Assembly: GCA_002373045.1 (NCBI GenBank)
Contig: DFHU01000024.1
Coordinates: forward strand, 4,567 to 50,482
DNA from: Pseudoselenomonas ruminantium
GTDB lineage: Bacteria; Bacillota; Negativicutes; Selenomonadales; Selenomonadaceae
DNA length: 45,916 nt
Direction of reading: 5' to 3'
Below are positions 1-8,183 of this stretch, piece by piece. The position numbers and the translations under genes are program-made. The first letter of the stretch is position 1. The number at the start of each line of letters is the position of its first letter. The notes under the pieces were generated by a model. That model did not search any database. It was not told the DNA's origin and saw only the letters and a program-made list of their open reading frames with translations.

Positions 1-1676
1 GTTTCGGAATTGGCCACGACACTGCGGCTCATTTCCTCAATATCCTTGATTGCTGACTGGCAGCTGTCGGCACTGTCTGTAGCTTCCTTGGAAGCACTGG
101 CAATCTGCTGGGAACGATTGGAAATCTTTTCCACCAATTCCACGATAGCGGAGAACTCTCGTCCGGTTTCTTCCACGCTGTCTTTGGCTGTGGACAGATT
201 TTCCGTACCTTCGTTCATGCTGTTGACGGCCTGCTGGGTTTCATGCTGAATCTGGCCGATAAGACCGGCAATCTGGCTGGCGGCTTCTTCAGACTGGGCA
301 GCCAGCTTGCGGATTTCGTCTGCGACTACGGCAAAGCCGCGGCCGGCATCTCCTGCACGGGCTGCTTCAATAGCGGCATTGAGAGCGAGCAAATTGGTCT
401 GTTCGGCAATGCCGGAGATGGTATCGGTTATGCGCCCGATTTCATCGGAACGCTCACCCAGGCTGTTGACCACGCGGGCAGATTCGCCCACGACTTCGGA
501 AAGCCGTGCCATATCCTTGACGGTACGGGTAACCACCTGATTGCCGTTCTGGGCTTTTTCGGTAGCCTGCTGGGTTTCCACGGCTGCCCGGCGGGCATTA
601 TGTGCCATGCCGCCAATGCGTTCGAGCAGGGTATCCATGGACTGGGAAGCTTCATCGATGGCACTGAGCTGCTTATTCGTTGCTCCTGCTACATCGGTAA
701 TGGACTCAGCCACCTGCTGGCTGGCTGCTGCCGACTGGGTAGTCATTTCATTGAGCTGGGCTGCATCATTGGCTACCTGGTCAGCAGATTCTTTGATGGA
801 GCCCATGAGCTGACGCATATTGCCGCCCAGGACCTTGAGGATTTCCACCATCTCGCCGATTTCATCTTCGCGCGCCGTATATTCCGGCTTAACGGGTTCT
901 GCCCGATAATCCCCATGCGCAAATTTCTGCAAACGCCCCGTCACAAAGCTGATGGGGTCGCCAAAACTTTGGGCAATTTTCACGCCCAACAGCGCCATAA
1001 TAACCGCTACCACCAAAATGATGATGGCAGAAATCATGATTTTCTGATAGAGCGCCTTCTGATTGGCCTCCATGTATTTGGCAGCTTCGGCATCGATGTA
1101 GTCAATCCAGGAGCCGGTACCGACAATCCAGCCATAGGGCTTAAACTCCATCACATAGTTGCGCTTGGGCAGAGGCTGGCTTTCGCCCGGTTTTGGGTAG
1201 GAAAAGTCAACAAAACCGCCGCCATCCTTCTGGCCTTCTTTTAACATATTTTCCATGTAAGGAACGCCATTGGGGTCTTTTTCCCCCCGGCGCATTTTGC
1301 CTTCAGCACTGCGGTTGCCGGCATGAGCCACGCAGATACCCGTGTTCTTTTCATCGGCAAAGAAATAGCCCTTGCCCTCGTCATAGCGCACGGCACGCAG
1401 GACATCCAAGCACATTGCCTTTGCCTGCGCTTCGGTTAATTCCCCAGACTGCTGACGCGCATAAATGCCGTTCAGCGAGGAAACCACGCCCTCTGTCTGC
1501 AAGCGCAATTCCCTATCGTAATGGTCAGCCAATTCCTTGCGATATTCTTCCACTAACTTATCATTATCTGTGATGGTGACGTACAGAAAATACCCCCCCA
1601 CCGCCATCGTAGCAAAGACACTGACTGCCACGAACAGGGCTGTCAATTTGCCTCGTACTGACTTCATAAAAAACAT
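1..1676 (-). CDS. Methyl-accepting chemotaxis protein with Cache sensor (3' end outside window)
   Basis: Membrane chemoreceptor that passes ligand signals to the CheA/CheW array. I translated the minus strand from an ATG at 1676, which has AGGAGG 8 nt upstream. The next ATG, at 1667, is too far from that site. Order: a membrane segment near residues 9-33; an extracellular single-Cache-like region to about 205, with the GYFF and FKPYGWIVGTGSW signatures of sCache_2 proteins; a second membrane segment near 212-234; HAMP; then the signalling domain, with the conserved EQTNLLALNAAIEAARAGD tip. The frame is open to the window edge after about 558 codons, so the C-terminal end is missing. sCache_2 receptors often sense small carboxylates, but the ligand cannot be read here. 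The gene appears monocistronic at its 5' side, behind a long gap filled by structured repeats. Confidence 0.95.
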   Translation of the reverse strand, partial: MFFMKSVRGKLTALFVAVSVFATMAVGGYFLYVTITDNDKLVEEYRKELADHYDRELRLQTEGVVSSLNGIYARQQSGELTEAQAKAMCLDVLRAVRYDEGKGYFFADEKNTGICVAHAGNRSAEGKMRRGEKDPNGVPYMENMLKEGQKDGGGFVDFSYPKPGESQPLPKRNYVMEFKPYGWIVGTGSWIDYIDAEAAKYMEANQKALYQKIMISAIIILVVAVIMALLGVKIAQSFGDPISFVTGRLQKFAHGDYRAEPVKPEYTAREDEIGEMVEILKVLGGNMRQLMGSIKESADQVANDAAQLNEMTTQSAAASQQVAESITDVAGATNKQLSAIDEASQSMDTLLERIGGMAHNARRAAVETQQATEKAQNGNQVVTRTVKDMARLSEVVGESARVVNSLGERSDEIGRITDTISGIAEQTNLLALNAAIEAARAGDAGRGFAVVADEIRKLAAQSEEAASQIAGLIGQIQHETQQAVNSMNEGTENLSTAKDSVEETGREFSAIVELVEKISNRSQQIASASKEATDSADSCQSAIKDIEEMSRSVVANSE

Positions 1677-1774
1677 AAGTTCTCCCTCCTTAGAATCTTT
1701 TCGAATATTGCGTTTTATAGGAATAATTCTATTTTAACAGGCATTTTCCTGCCTGCGAGCAAAGTTTTCTTTCC

Positions 1775-1799
1775 GTTCGAGGTCAAGTTCGAGTTCGAG
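1775..1799. repeat. Three GTTCGAG repeats upstream of the chemoreceptor
   Basis: GTTCGAG occurs at 1775, 1787 and 1793 on the plus strand, with steps of 12 and 6 bp, about 100 bp upstream of the chemoreceptor start. It could be a regulator site or chance low complexity. I found no clear sigma-28 type promoter beside it. Confidence 0.35.
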
Positions 1800-1808
1800 G
1801 CATAAGAC

Positions 1809-2006
1809 GCGGCGGGCGGGGGACTATCTGCCATCCGCAAAGGTACGGAACTAAAAATATTTTTTATCCTTAACGAACTGACTGGAAAAGTCAAAACTCG
1901 CTCCGCTCAAACAGTAGACTTTTCCAGTCTACATAGCGGTATGATAAAAAATATTTTCTTAACGTTCCGCACCTACGCTCCTGTCAGACAGTCCCCCGCC
2001 CGCCGC
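1809..2006 (+). repeat. Structured intergenic element, family 1, copy A
   Basis: About 198 bp that can fold into one long interrupted hairpin. Outer arms 1809-1825 and 1990-2006 pair over 17 bp, extended to about 22 bp by 1826-1830 with 1985-1989. Middle arms pair as 1842-1851 with 1963-1972 and 1854-1868 with 1943-1957. The top stem 1880-1892 pairs perfectly with 1917-1929 (13 bp). The 24-nt apical loop (1893-1916) contains ACTCGCTCCGCTCAAACAGT. Copies C, D and E share the loop and internal blocks such as TTTCTTAACG, but have different arms. No open reading frame of interest lies inside. Confidence 0.85.
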
Positions 2007-2139
2007 TCGCTGTCGCATTGCCTTTCGTCAGTTTTTTTCTCTCCATATACGAAAAAGTACCCTGCATCATCCTGCAAGGAACTTCACATTTCATATTAAA
2101 TCATAGTAACGAGCGCTGAAAAGCAGCAGCCAAGTAAAC

Positions 2140-2317
2140 TTGGCGCAGGTGCTTGCTTTTTGGTCACAGCCCGCTGCCGCAGGCTGGCTCCTAAACGAAA
2201 AAATCTAAACACAACGCTGAAAGCCGCGACGTGGTAACCGGAGCAAGTCCCTAAACCAACGGCATCAACCGAGGGAGCCATTTAGGGCGAAGACCAAAAA
2301 GCAAGTACCTGCGCCAA
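2140..2317 (-). repeat. Structured intergenic element, family 2, copy B
   Basis: About 178 bp closed by 26-bp arms, 2140-2165 and 2292-2317, with a single non-Watson-Crick (G-U) pair. The interior holds CGCTGAAAG at 2215-2223. Read on the minus strand, that block (CTTTCAGCG) and others match copies G1 and G2 at the right end of the window. The element starts 12 nt downstream of the sua5 stop, so it would lie in that transcript's 3' end. A small reading frame across it is not credible as a gene. Confidence 0.8.
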
Positions 2318-2329
2318 TACGCACTACCT

Positions 2330-3391
2330 TTAAGCCTGTATCGTCCGAAACCCACTAGCCTTATGCAGCCTATTCATAATCGCCAGCCCCAATCCTTCAG
2401 AGGTCGTTCCCTCCCCCAACAGAATATCGGCTTCTTTTTCATCAAAGCTGCGCAAGGCCTCATAGATATTGGCCGCTATGGCGGGCAGCTGCCCTTGATG
2501 ACCATAATCTGCCATCAGCTCTGCCGGAACAATATCACGGAGTTCCTGCAGTACTTCATGGCTCGCAATCACACCGACCTTATGGCCTTCATTCTGCAAA
2601 CGCTCAATTTCCCGCCGAAAAGCGCGTGTCATGCGGGTCGGCATGCCCTCAATCATGGTCAGGGGTGCCTTGGGCGCATAGTGGGTGTATTTCATGCCCG
2701 GTGCCTTAGGCACGGAATCAGCGCCCACCAAAGCAGGGTCGATAATGACGCTGCCCGCGCCCAGCACTTCTTCGAGCATTTCTTTCGTAATCGCGCCCGG
2801 GCGCAGGATAACGGCCTTATCCCCTGACGCATCCACAATGGTGGATTCCACACCAAAGTCGCAGGCGCCGCCATCGAGTATCATGGGGATTTTTCCCTCC
2901 ATATCTACCCGAACCGACTCAGCCGTGGTGGGACTTGGGCGGCCGGAGATATTGGCCGAAGGCGCAGCAATAGGCACGCCGGCTGCGGCAATCAGGGCGC
3001 GGGCCACGTCGTGTTCCGGCATGCGCACGCCGACAGTCGCCAGCCCACCGGTAATCCTATCGGGCACGATGCTCTTGCGGGGCAGAATCAAAGTGATGGG
3101 GCCGGGGCAAAAGGCAGCAATGAGCTTTTCGGCCTTTTCAGGAATCGTTGCTGCAATCTGGTCAATCATGGAGCGGTTGGCCACATGGAGAATCAAGGGA
3201 TTGTCCGAAGGACGCCCCTTGGCCTGATAAATCTTGGCACAGGCGTCGGCATCAAGACCATTGGCGCCCAGCCCATACACCGTTTCCGTTGGAAAGGCCA
3301 CAACCTCTCCTTGACGGATAAGCTCTCCGGCTGCATGGAGCGCTTCTTTTTGTGCTTTAACATTATCTATCTGAATCAGCTTGGTTTCCAT
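2330..3391 (-). CDS. L-threonylcarbamoyladenylate synthase (Sua5 type)
   Basis: Cytosolic enzyme that makes threonylcarbamoyl-AMP from threonine, bicarbonate and ATP for the t6A37 modification of ANN-decoding tRNAs. At 353 aa it has the long Sua5 architecture. The YrdC domain (about residues 15-205) shows FPTETVYGLGANG, KGRPSDNPLILHV and SAPSANISGRPSPT. A linker and a C-terminal Sua5 domain ending near VGVIASHE and AIMNRLHKASG follow. It is last in the rpmE-DUF1385-prfA-prmC-sua5 cluster, 8 nt after prmC; prfA-prmC-sua5 is a familiar Firmicute order. The ATG at 3391 has only a distant AGAGG, so it may depend on coupling to prmC. The Sua5-type length separates it from short TsaC proteins. Confidence 0.96.
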   Translation of the reverse strand: METKLIQIDNVKAQKEALHAAGELIRQGEVVAFPTETVYGLGANGLDADACAKIYQAKGRPSDNPLILHVANRSMIDQIAATIPEKAEKLIAAFCPGPITLILPRKSIVPDRITGGLATVGVRMPEHDVARALIAAAGVPIAAPSANISGRPSPTTAESVRVDMEGKIPMILDGGACDFGVESTIVDASGDKAVILRPGAITKEMLEEVLGAGSVIIDPALVGADSVPKAPGMKYTHYAPKAPLTMIEGMPTRMTRAFRREIERLQNEGHKVGVIASHEVLQELRDIVPAELMADYGHQGQLPAIAANIYEALRSFDEKEADILLGEGTTSEGLGLAIMNRLHKASGFRTIQA

Positions 3392-3399
3392 TTATCTTG

Positions 3400-4278
3400 T
3401 CATGCCTCTTTTTTCCATGCCACAACTACCCGGTCAATGCCCGCATAGTCCTTTAAGATTTCCGTCCGGTCAATCAGCGGATTTTCCTTGGCCAGTGTCG
3501 CTACGGCCTGTGCCTGCTCAATGCCCACTTCAAAGGCCATAAAACCGCCATCATTCAGCATAGCAGGAGCTTCAGCGCAAAGCCTGCGGTAAAAATCCAA
3601 CCCGTCCTCGCCGCCATCTAAGGCCGTATGCGGCTCACTTACCCGCACATCTGCCGCCAAGCCCGCAATATCTTTCGCCGGGATATAGGGCGGATTGGAT
3701 AGGATTGCCGTATAGCACTTTCCCTGCAGGGGAGCCAGCAAATCCCCGGTAAAGAAATGCGCCCTGTCCGCAAGTTCCAAATTAGCTGCATTTTCCTCAG
3801 CCACTTCTCTTGCCTTGGGCGAAATATCCACGGTATCGAGCTGGGCATCTTTTACAAAATGCAGGACACTTAGACCCACCGCTCCTGTACCGGTACCGAT
3901 ATCGGCAATCTGCGGCTTTTCCTGCCCTAACTGGCGCAGCCTTTCCACGGCACCCTGCACGAGGATTTCCGTATCGGGGCGTGGCACCAATGTCGCTTCC
4001 GTGACCTTAAAGGTCAGGCCCATAAATTCTTTTTCGCCTAAGATATAAGCAACCGGCACATGATTGATGCGCTGCTTAATCATCTCGCGAAAAGCCGCCA
4101 GTTCTGCCGCCTGCAAGGGTTCGTCAAAATGCACATAGAGGTAAATCCGCTGTTTGTGCAGGACATGGCCGAGCAAAACTTCTGCGTCCAAGCGGGGATT
4201 TTCAATGCCCTTTTGGGCAAAGTAATCCTCCGTCCATTTGAGGATACGGCCGATTGTCCATATTTCATTTCCTGCCAT
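3400..4278 (-). CDS. prmC: Peptide chain release factor N5-glutamine methyltransferase
   Basis: SAM-dependent methyltransferase that methylates the glutamine of the GGQ motif in release factors. The 292-aa protein has an N-terminal helical substrate-binding region, with DAEVLLGHVL near residue 30. A Rossmann methyltransferase domain follows, with the SAM motif ADIGTGTGAVGLS and the catalytic SNPPYIP motif. It also carries RPDTEILV, typical of PrmC. Its ATG overlaps the prfA stop by one base (TAATG), which implies translational coupling with its substrate protein. Length and motifs match the family with no missing residues noticed. Confidence 0.97.
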   Translation of the reverse strand: MAGNEIWTIGRILKWTEDYFAQKGIENPRLDAEVLLGHVLHKQRIYLYVHFDEPLQAAELAAFREMIKQRINHVPVAYILGEKEFMGLTFKVTEATLVPRPDTEILVQGAVERLRQLGQEKPQIADIGTGTGAVGLSVLHFVKDAQLDTVDISPKAREVAEENAANLELADRAHFFTGDLLAPLQGKCYTAILSNPPYIPAKDIAGLAADVRVSEPHTALDGGEDGLDFYRRLCAEAPAMLNDGGFMAFEVGIEQAQAVATLAKENPLIDRTEILKDYAGIDRVVVAWKKEA

Positions 4279-5345
4279 TATTTCACCTGTTTCAGCCGTT
4301 CTGCCTGGTCGGCAGTAATCAGGGCATTTAAGATTTCGTCGAGGTCACCGGCAAGCACAGCGTCAATGCGGTGCAAAGTCAGGCCGATGCGATGGTCGGT
4401 AACACGCCCCTGCGGGAAATTGTAGGTGCGGATGCGCTCACTTCTATCGCCGCTGCCCACCTGATTTTTGCGGTCAGCCGAAATGCTGTCCATCTGTTCC
4501 TGCTGTGCCTTGTCGAGCAGCCTTGCCCGCAGTACCTTCATGGCCTTGTCCTTGTTCTTGAGCTGTGAGCGCTCGTCCTGACACTGCACCACGATACCCG
4601 TGGGAATATGCGTGATGCGGATGGCACTTTCCGTACGGTTGACGTGCTGACCGCCCGCACCAGACGCACAGTACAGGTCGATATGCAAATCGTTGGGATT
4701 GATATCCACGTCCACATCTTCGGCTTCGGGCAGTACCGCCACCGTCACCGCCGAGGTATGAATGCGCCCGCCAGATTCGGTTGCCGGCACGCGCTGTACG
4801 CGATGGGTGCCGCTTTCGTATTTGAGCTTGCTATAGGCACCAAAGCCCGTGACCATAAAGGAAATTTCCTTATAGCCGCCCAGTTCTGTAGGGTTCGCGT
4901 CAATGATTTCCATTTTCCAGCCCTGCTTTTCCACATAGCGGCCATACATACGAAAGAGGTCACCGGCAAAGAGCGCTGCTTCTTCGCCACCGACACCACC
5001 GCGGATTTCCACGATGACATTCTTATCGTCATTGGGGTCTTTGGGCAGCAGCAAAATGGGCAGCTCATTATCGAGGACTTCCTTCTGCGCCTTTAGTTCA
5101 GCCAGTTCTTCTTCGACAAACTTGCGCATTTCATCGTCCAAGGATTCTGCAAACATCGCCTTGGCTTCGTCAATGCCCTTGACTACTTCCTTATACTCGC
5201 GGAATTTTTCCACGATAGGCGCCAGGCTGGCATGTTCCTTGCTGTACTTCTGCCAGCGGCTCATATCGGCAATAACATCCGGGTCGCTAATCAGCGATTC
5301 CAGTTCCAAAAATTTATCTTCAACGGCTTGGAGTTTTTCCAGCAC
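4278..5345 (-). CDS. prfA: Peptide chain release factor 1
   Basis: Class I release factor that reads UAA and UAG and triggers peptidyl-tRNA hydrolysis on the ribosome. The 355-aa length is standard. The stop-codon recognition tripeptide is PAT (in RVPATESGGRIH), which fits RF1 rather than the SPF of RF2. The catalytic GGQ is in GAGGQHVNRTESAIR. The start is a GTG at 5345, with GAGGTG 6 nt upstream. It sits between the DUF1385 gene (16 nt gap) and prmC, whose product methylates its GGQ glutamine. No RF2-style frameshift site is expected or seen. Confidence 0.98.
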   Translation of the reverse strand: MLEKLQAVEDKFLELESLISDPDVIADMSRWQKYSKEHASLAPIVEKFREYKEVVKGIDEAKAMFAESLDDEMRKFVEEELAELKAQKEVLDNELPILLLPKDPNDDKNVIVEIRGGVGGEEAALFAGDLFRMYGRYVEKQGWKMEIIDANPTELGGYKEISFMVTGFGAYSKLKYESGTHRVQRVPATESGGRIHTSAVTVAVLPEAEDVDVDINPNDLHIDLYCASGAGGQHVNRTESAIRITHIPTGIVVQCQDERSQLKNKDKAMKVLRARLLDKAQQEQMDSISADRKNQVGSGDRSERIRTYNFPQGRVTDHRIGLTLHRIDAVLAGDLDEILNALITADQAERLKQVK

Positions 5346-5361
5346 TTATTTCACCTCAAAC

Positions 5362-6318
5362 TCATTCTGTAACAGCAGCGGCAACAGGAGCGTTATCCTC
5401 CACTTCATTTTCGACCTCTGCCTTATGGATATAATCCGGCGTACCTTCTAAAATTTCTTTCTCGGGCAGAACCGCCTTCAGCGATTCAATCGCCACTTCC
5501 ACCATTTCATCATCAGGCGGGCGGGTGGTCAGATATTGCAGCCAGAGCCCTGGACGGATAGCGGTCTGAATCAGGCTGTTCTGACTGCGCCCGGCAAGTC
5601 TTATAATCTCATAGGAAATCCCTGCCACCACCGGCAACAGCAGGATACGGCTTAAAATGCGCTCCCAGAGAGAGGGCCAGCCTAAAAACGCAAACACAAA
5701 GATGGACACGAGCATGACAATCAGCAAAAAGTTCGTGCCACAGCGCGGATGCAGGCGCGGGAACTTCTGCACATTTTCCACCGTCAATGGCAGCCCTGCC
5801 TCATAGCAGAAAATCGTCTTATGCTCCGCTCCATGATATTGAAACACGCGGCGAATGTCCTTCATGCGGGAAATCCCCCAGATATACAGGAGGAAAATCA
5901 CCAACCGCAAACAGCCTTCCAAAAGATTCAATACCACCGGGTCTTCCGTGGCTCCATGAATCAGTTTCGCCGCCCCTGTGGGAATGGCAATAAAGAGAAC
6001 GCTGGCTAAAGCCAGGGCAAAGACAATCGTTCCCGCCATTTCCTTATCGGACAGCTGCTCGTCCTCCTCGCCGGCCATCTTGGCCGAATAGGACAGCGAC
6101 TTCATGCCGATAACGAGCGACTCAATCAGCGACACCGTGCCCCGCAAAAAGGGCTTTTTCAAAATGGGAAATCTATCACCAATGGAATTTACCGGCTTGG
6201 TCTCGACCTGAATTTGGCCTTGCGGGTCGCGCACAGCTGTCGCCGTAAGTTTCGGTCCCCGCATCATCACGCCTTCAATAACAGCCTGACCGCCTACCAT
6301 TAATTTCTTATCACTCAT
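5362..6318 (-). CDS. DUF1385 family membrane protein
   Basis: Conserved Firmicute membrane protein of unknown function (YqhQ-like). The 318-aa sequence begins with MVGGQAVIEGVMMRGP, the hallmark of the family. It then has a charged N-terminal part, about four hydrophobic segments between residues 95 and 250, and the conserved YHGAEHKTIFCYE and RLHPRCGTNF motifs between membrane segments. The acidic C-terminal tail (VENEVEDNAPVAAA) looks disordered. The ATG at 6318 has AGGAGG 7 nt upstream. Its position between rpmE and prfA is common in Clostridia and Negativicutes, but the cluster does not reveal a biochemical role. Histidines and cysteines in the conserved motifs could bind metal; that is a guess. 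Confidence 0.93.
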   Translation of the reverse strand: MSDKKLMVGGQAVIEGVMMRGPKLTATAVRDPQGQIQVETKPVNSIGDRFPILKKPFLRGTVSLIESLVIGMKSLSYSAKMAGEEDEQLSDKEMAGTIVFALALASVLFIAIPTGAAKLIHGATEDPVVLNLLEGCLRLVIFLLYIWGISRMKDIRRVFQYHGAEHKTIFCYEAGLPLTVENVQKFPRLHPRCGTNFLLIVMLVSIFVFAFLGWPSLWERILSRILLLPVVAGISYEIIRLAGRSQNSLIQTAIRPGLWLQYLTTRPPDDEMVEVAIESLKAVLPEKEILEGTPDYIHKAEVENEVEDNAPVAAAVTE

Positions 6319-6380
6319 GGTCTTTCCTCCTAACGTACACTTGGAAACACCGAATATTCTTGATTTATCTTCATACTAAA

Positions 6381-6407
6381 TAAAGCAGAGCAATTTGCTC
6401 TGCTTTA
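6381..6407 (-). terminator. Hairpin after rpmE
   Basis: The arms 6382-6392 (AAAGCAGAGCA) and 6396-6406 (TGCTCTGCTTT) form a near-perfect hairpin just past the rpmE stop. The U-run is weak (TTTATTT), so read-through into the DUF1385 gene is likely. Confidence 0.65.
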
Positions 6408-6419
6408 CCATAACGTATC

Positions 6420-6620
6420 TTACTTCTTGGCGTAACGCTTGTTGAACTTTTCGATACGACCGCCTGCCTGTACGTCACGCTGACGACCCGTGAAGAACGG
6501 ATGGCATTTGGAGCAAACATCGACGCGCAGTTCTTTCTGCGTGGAACCCGTGGTGAACGTGTTACCGCAACCGCAAGTTACCGTAGCTTCGAAATATTCC
6601 GGATGAATACCCTGTTTCAT
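6420..6620 (-). CDS. rpmE: 50S ribosomal protein L31
   Basis: Small ribosomal protein that bridges the large and small subunits. The 66-aa sequence is the zinc-binding (C+) form, with cysteines at residues 16, 18, 36 and 39 in TCGCG and CSKCHPF. The C- paralog lacks these residues and is induced by zinc starvation. It opens MKQGIHPEY, standard for L31. It has its own predicted promoter about 150 nt upstream and heads the cluster of translation-termination genes. Nothing unusual was seen in the protein; the long leader is described separately. Confidence 0.97.
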   Translation of the reverse strand: MKQGIHPEYFEATVTCGCGNTFTTGSTQKELRVDVCSKCHPFFTGRQRDVQAGGRIEKFNKRYAKK

Positions 6621-6762
6621 TATTTACACCTCGCTTTCACCCCAACGAAACTGGGAATTGATACAAGCAAGCTATGCGCGAGCTTGGTTTAGACCTAGCC
6701 TACCTTTTGGGGCAAAGCCAGTCAAGTTTTGACTTGGAACCAGACGTCAGTACGTCCAGTAC
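6621..6762 (-). promoter_or_regulatory. Long structured leader of rpmE, candidate L31 autoregulatory leader
   Basis: From the predicted start near 6762 to the rpmE ATG is about 140 nt, long for a 66-aa gene. The leader can form CCAAGTCAA/TTGACTGG (one bulge) and CAAGCT/AGCTTG hairpins. L31 leaders that bind the protein are known in several bacterial groups. I infer the same type of control here; I did not match a covariance model. Confidence 0.45.
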
Positions 6763-6768
6763 CCGAAT

Positions 6769-6797
6769 ATTATAGCACGAGCAAAGTCACTATGCAA
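6769..6797 (-). promoter_or_regulatory. Sigma-A promoter for rpmE
   Basis: On the minus strand, TTGCAT (6792-6797) and TATAAT (6769-6774) are separated by 17 bp, giving a start near 6762. Confidence 0.7.
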
Positions 6798-6803
6798 GGA
6801 ATC

Positions 6804-6845
6804 CTTGAAAATTTGCTTGAAAATTTTTCCTACCTATATGATAAT
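6804..6845 (+). promoter_or_regulatory. Promoter of the clpX-like gene, with direct repeat
   Basis: TTGAAA (6817-6822) and GATAAT (6840-6845) are 17 bp apart, giving a leader of about 47 nt. CTTGAAAATTT is repeated at 6804-6814 and 6816-6826, and the second copy covers the -35 box. It is not a CtsR box (GTCAAA heptads), so the regulator, if any, is unknown. Confidence 0.65.
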
Positions 6846-6898
6846 GGTAGTGTATATCAAGATATTACGCGAACTTCACATACAGAAAGGAAATTATT

Positions 6899-8176
6899 AT
6901 GGCTAAACAAACCATGCAACATCAGTGCAGCTTCTGCAAGCGGATTATCAACGTCCGCGACCAGTACGACCTGCCCATCTACGACCCCAACACCGGCTTT
7001 GCCATCTGCCGCAACTGCATCAAGGAAGTCAACCACTTCTTAGAGGAACATGATGCCGCCCAGCAGCAGGACGAAAAGCAGGTCTTTGCCGGCCAGCTTG
7101 ACGATATTCTCGCCAAGAACAAGCCCCATATCATCAAAAAGTATTTGGATGAATACATTATCAATCAGGACAGAGCCAAGAAAATTCTCTCGGTTGCGGT
7201 CTACAATCACTACAAACGCATGAAATACGGCTATCAGCACGATGACGGCACCGAGATTGAAAAATCCAACGTCATCATGCTCGGCCCCTCCGGCTGCGGC
7301 AAGACGGCGCTTTTATCCCACCTCTCGAAACTCTTGGACATTCCCTTTGCCGTAACAGATGCCTCCAGCCTCACCGAAGCCGGTTTCGTCGGCGCTGACG
7401 TAGAAGTCGCCGTCCGCAACCTCTACTACGCCGCTGACAAGGATGTGGAAAAAGCCGAACACGGCATCATCTATCTGGATGAATTCGATAAAATTGCCCG
7501 CAAATCCGGTGCCAACAACTCCATCACCGCCGACCCGGGCCACGAAGGCGTACAGCAGGCACTCCTCAAAATGCTCGAAGGCAGCGTCGTGGAATTCACC
7601 TCCCGCGGCCAGCGCAAGCATCCTGAAGCGCCCACCATCAAAGTGGACACGAAAAACATCCTCTTTATCGTAGGCGGTGCCTTTGTCGGCATTGACGAGG
7701 TAATCGCCAAACGCCTCAATAAAGCCAGCTCCATCGGCTTTGGTGCAGAAGTGCAGGGCAAGGAAGATAAACCCAAGTTTGACGAACTCATCCACCAGGT
7801 TCGCCCCGAAGACCTCATGCAGTACGGCATTATCCCCGAAATCATCGGCCGTCTGCCCGTTATCTGCACGCTCGAAACCCTCGACGAAGATGCCCTCCTG
7901 CGCATCCTCACCGAGCCCAAGAATGCTCCGGTCAAACAGTATGAAAAACTTTTGGCCATGGATAACGTCGAACTGGAATTCCAGGAAGAAGCCCTGCGTG
8001 CTGTCGCTCGCAAGGCCATCGAGCGCAAGACCGGCGCCCGCTCCTTAAAGGGCATTATCGAAGATTTGATGCTCGACGTCATGTTCGATATCCCCAAATC
8101 CAACGAACCACGCAAAGTCATCATTACCAAGGCCTGCATCGAAGACGGTGCTCAGCCTGAAGTGGTGAAGAAGTAA
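6899..8176 (+). CDS. ClpX-like AAA+ unfoldase with divergent zinc domain
   Basis: Hexameric ATPase that unfolds proteins and feeds them to ClpP. The 425-aa protein has a C4 zinc domain (Cys 10, 13, 37, 40) with a longer, unusual spacer containing NVRDQYDLPIYDP. Then come Walker A GPSGCGKT (128-135), pore loop GFVG (161-164; GYVG is usual), Walker B IIYLDE, the RKH loop (238-240), the ClpP-docking IGF loop (278-280) and sensor-2 GARSL. All working parts are present, so it should dock ClpP. It stands alone under its own promoter, with no clpP or lon beside it, which suggests a second ClpX rather than the housekeeping copy. The start has AAAGGA 7 nt upstream. Whether another clpX exists in the genome cannot be seen here. 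Confidence 0.9.
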   Translation: MAKQTMQHQCSFCKRIINVRDQYDLPIYDPNTGFAICRNCIKEVNHFLEEHDAAQQQDEKQVFAGQLDDILAKNKPHIIKKYLDEYIINQDRAKKILSVAVYNHYKRMKYGYQHDDGTEIEKSNVIMLGPSGCGKTALLSHLSKLLDIPFAVTDASSLTEAGFVGADVEVAVRNLYYAADKDVEKAEHGIIYLDEFDKIARKSGANNSITADPGHEGVQQALLKMLEGSVVEFTSRGQRKHPEAPTIKVDTKNILFIVGGAFVGIDEVIAKRLNKASSIGFGAEVQGKEDKPKFDELIHQVRPEDLMQYGIIPEIIGRLPVICTLETLDEDALLRILTEPKNAPVKQYEKLLAMDNVELEFQEEALRAVARKAIERKTGARSLKGIIEDLMLDVMFDIPKSNEPRKVIITKACIEDGAQPEVVKK

Positions 8177-8183
8177 CACAAGC

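Noticed and set aside
243..1244. Long plus-strand reading frame opposite the first chemoreceptor
   Set aside because: It is the antisense of a strongly conserved receptor gene. No ribosome binding site or recognisable protein. The same holds for the long plus-strand frames at 29107-30417, 31080-32681, 32662-33822 and 38026-39735.
1809..2006. Retron or group II intron RNA
   Set aside because: No reverse transcriptase or intron domains in the window; seven copies without a partner gene fit a dispersed repeat better.
2096..2281. Small minus-strand reading frame of 61 codons
   Set aside because: It lies across structured element B, is low in protein-like features and has no ribosome binding site.
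6804..6826. CtsR operator before the clpX-like gene
   Set aside because: The repeat is CTTGAAAATTT, not GTCAAA heptads with three-base spacing.
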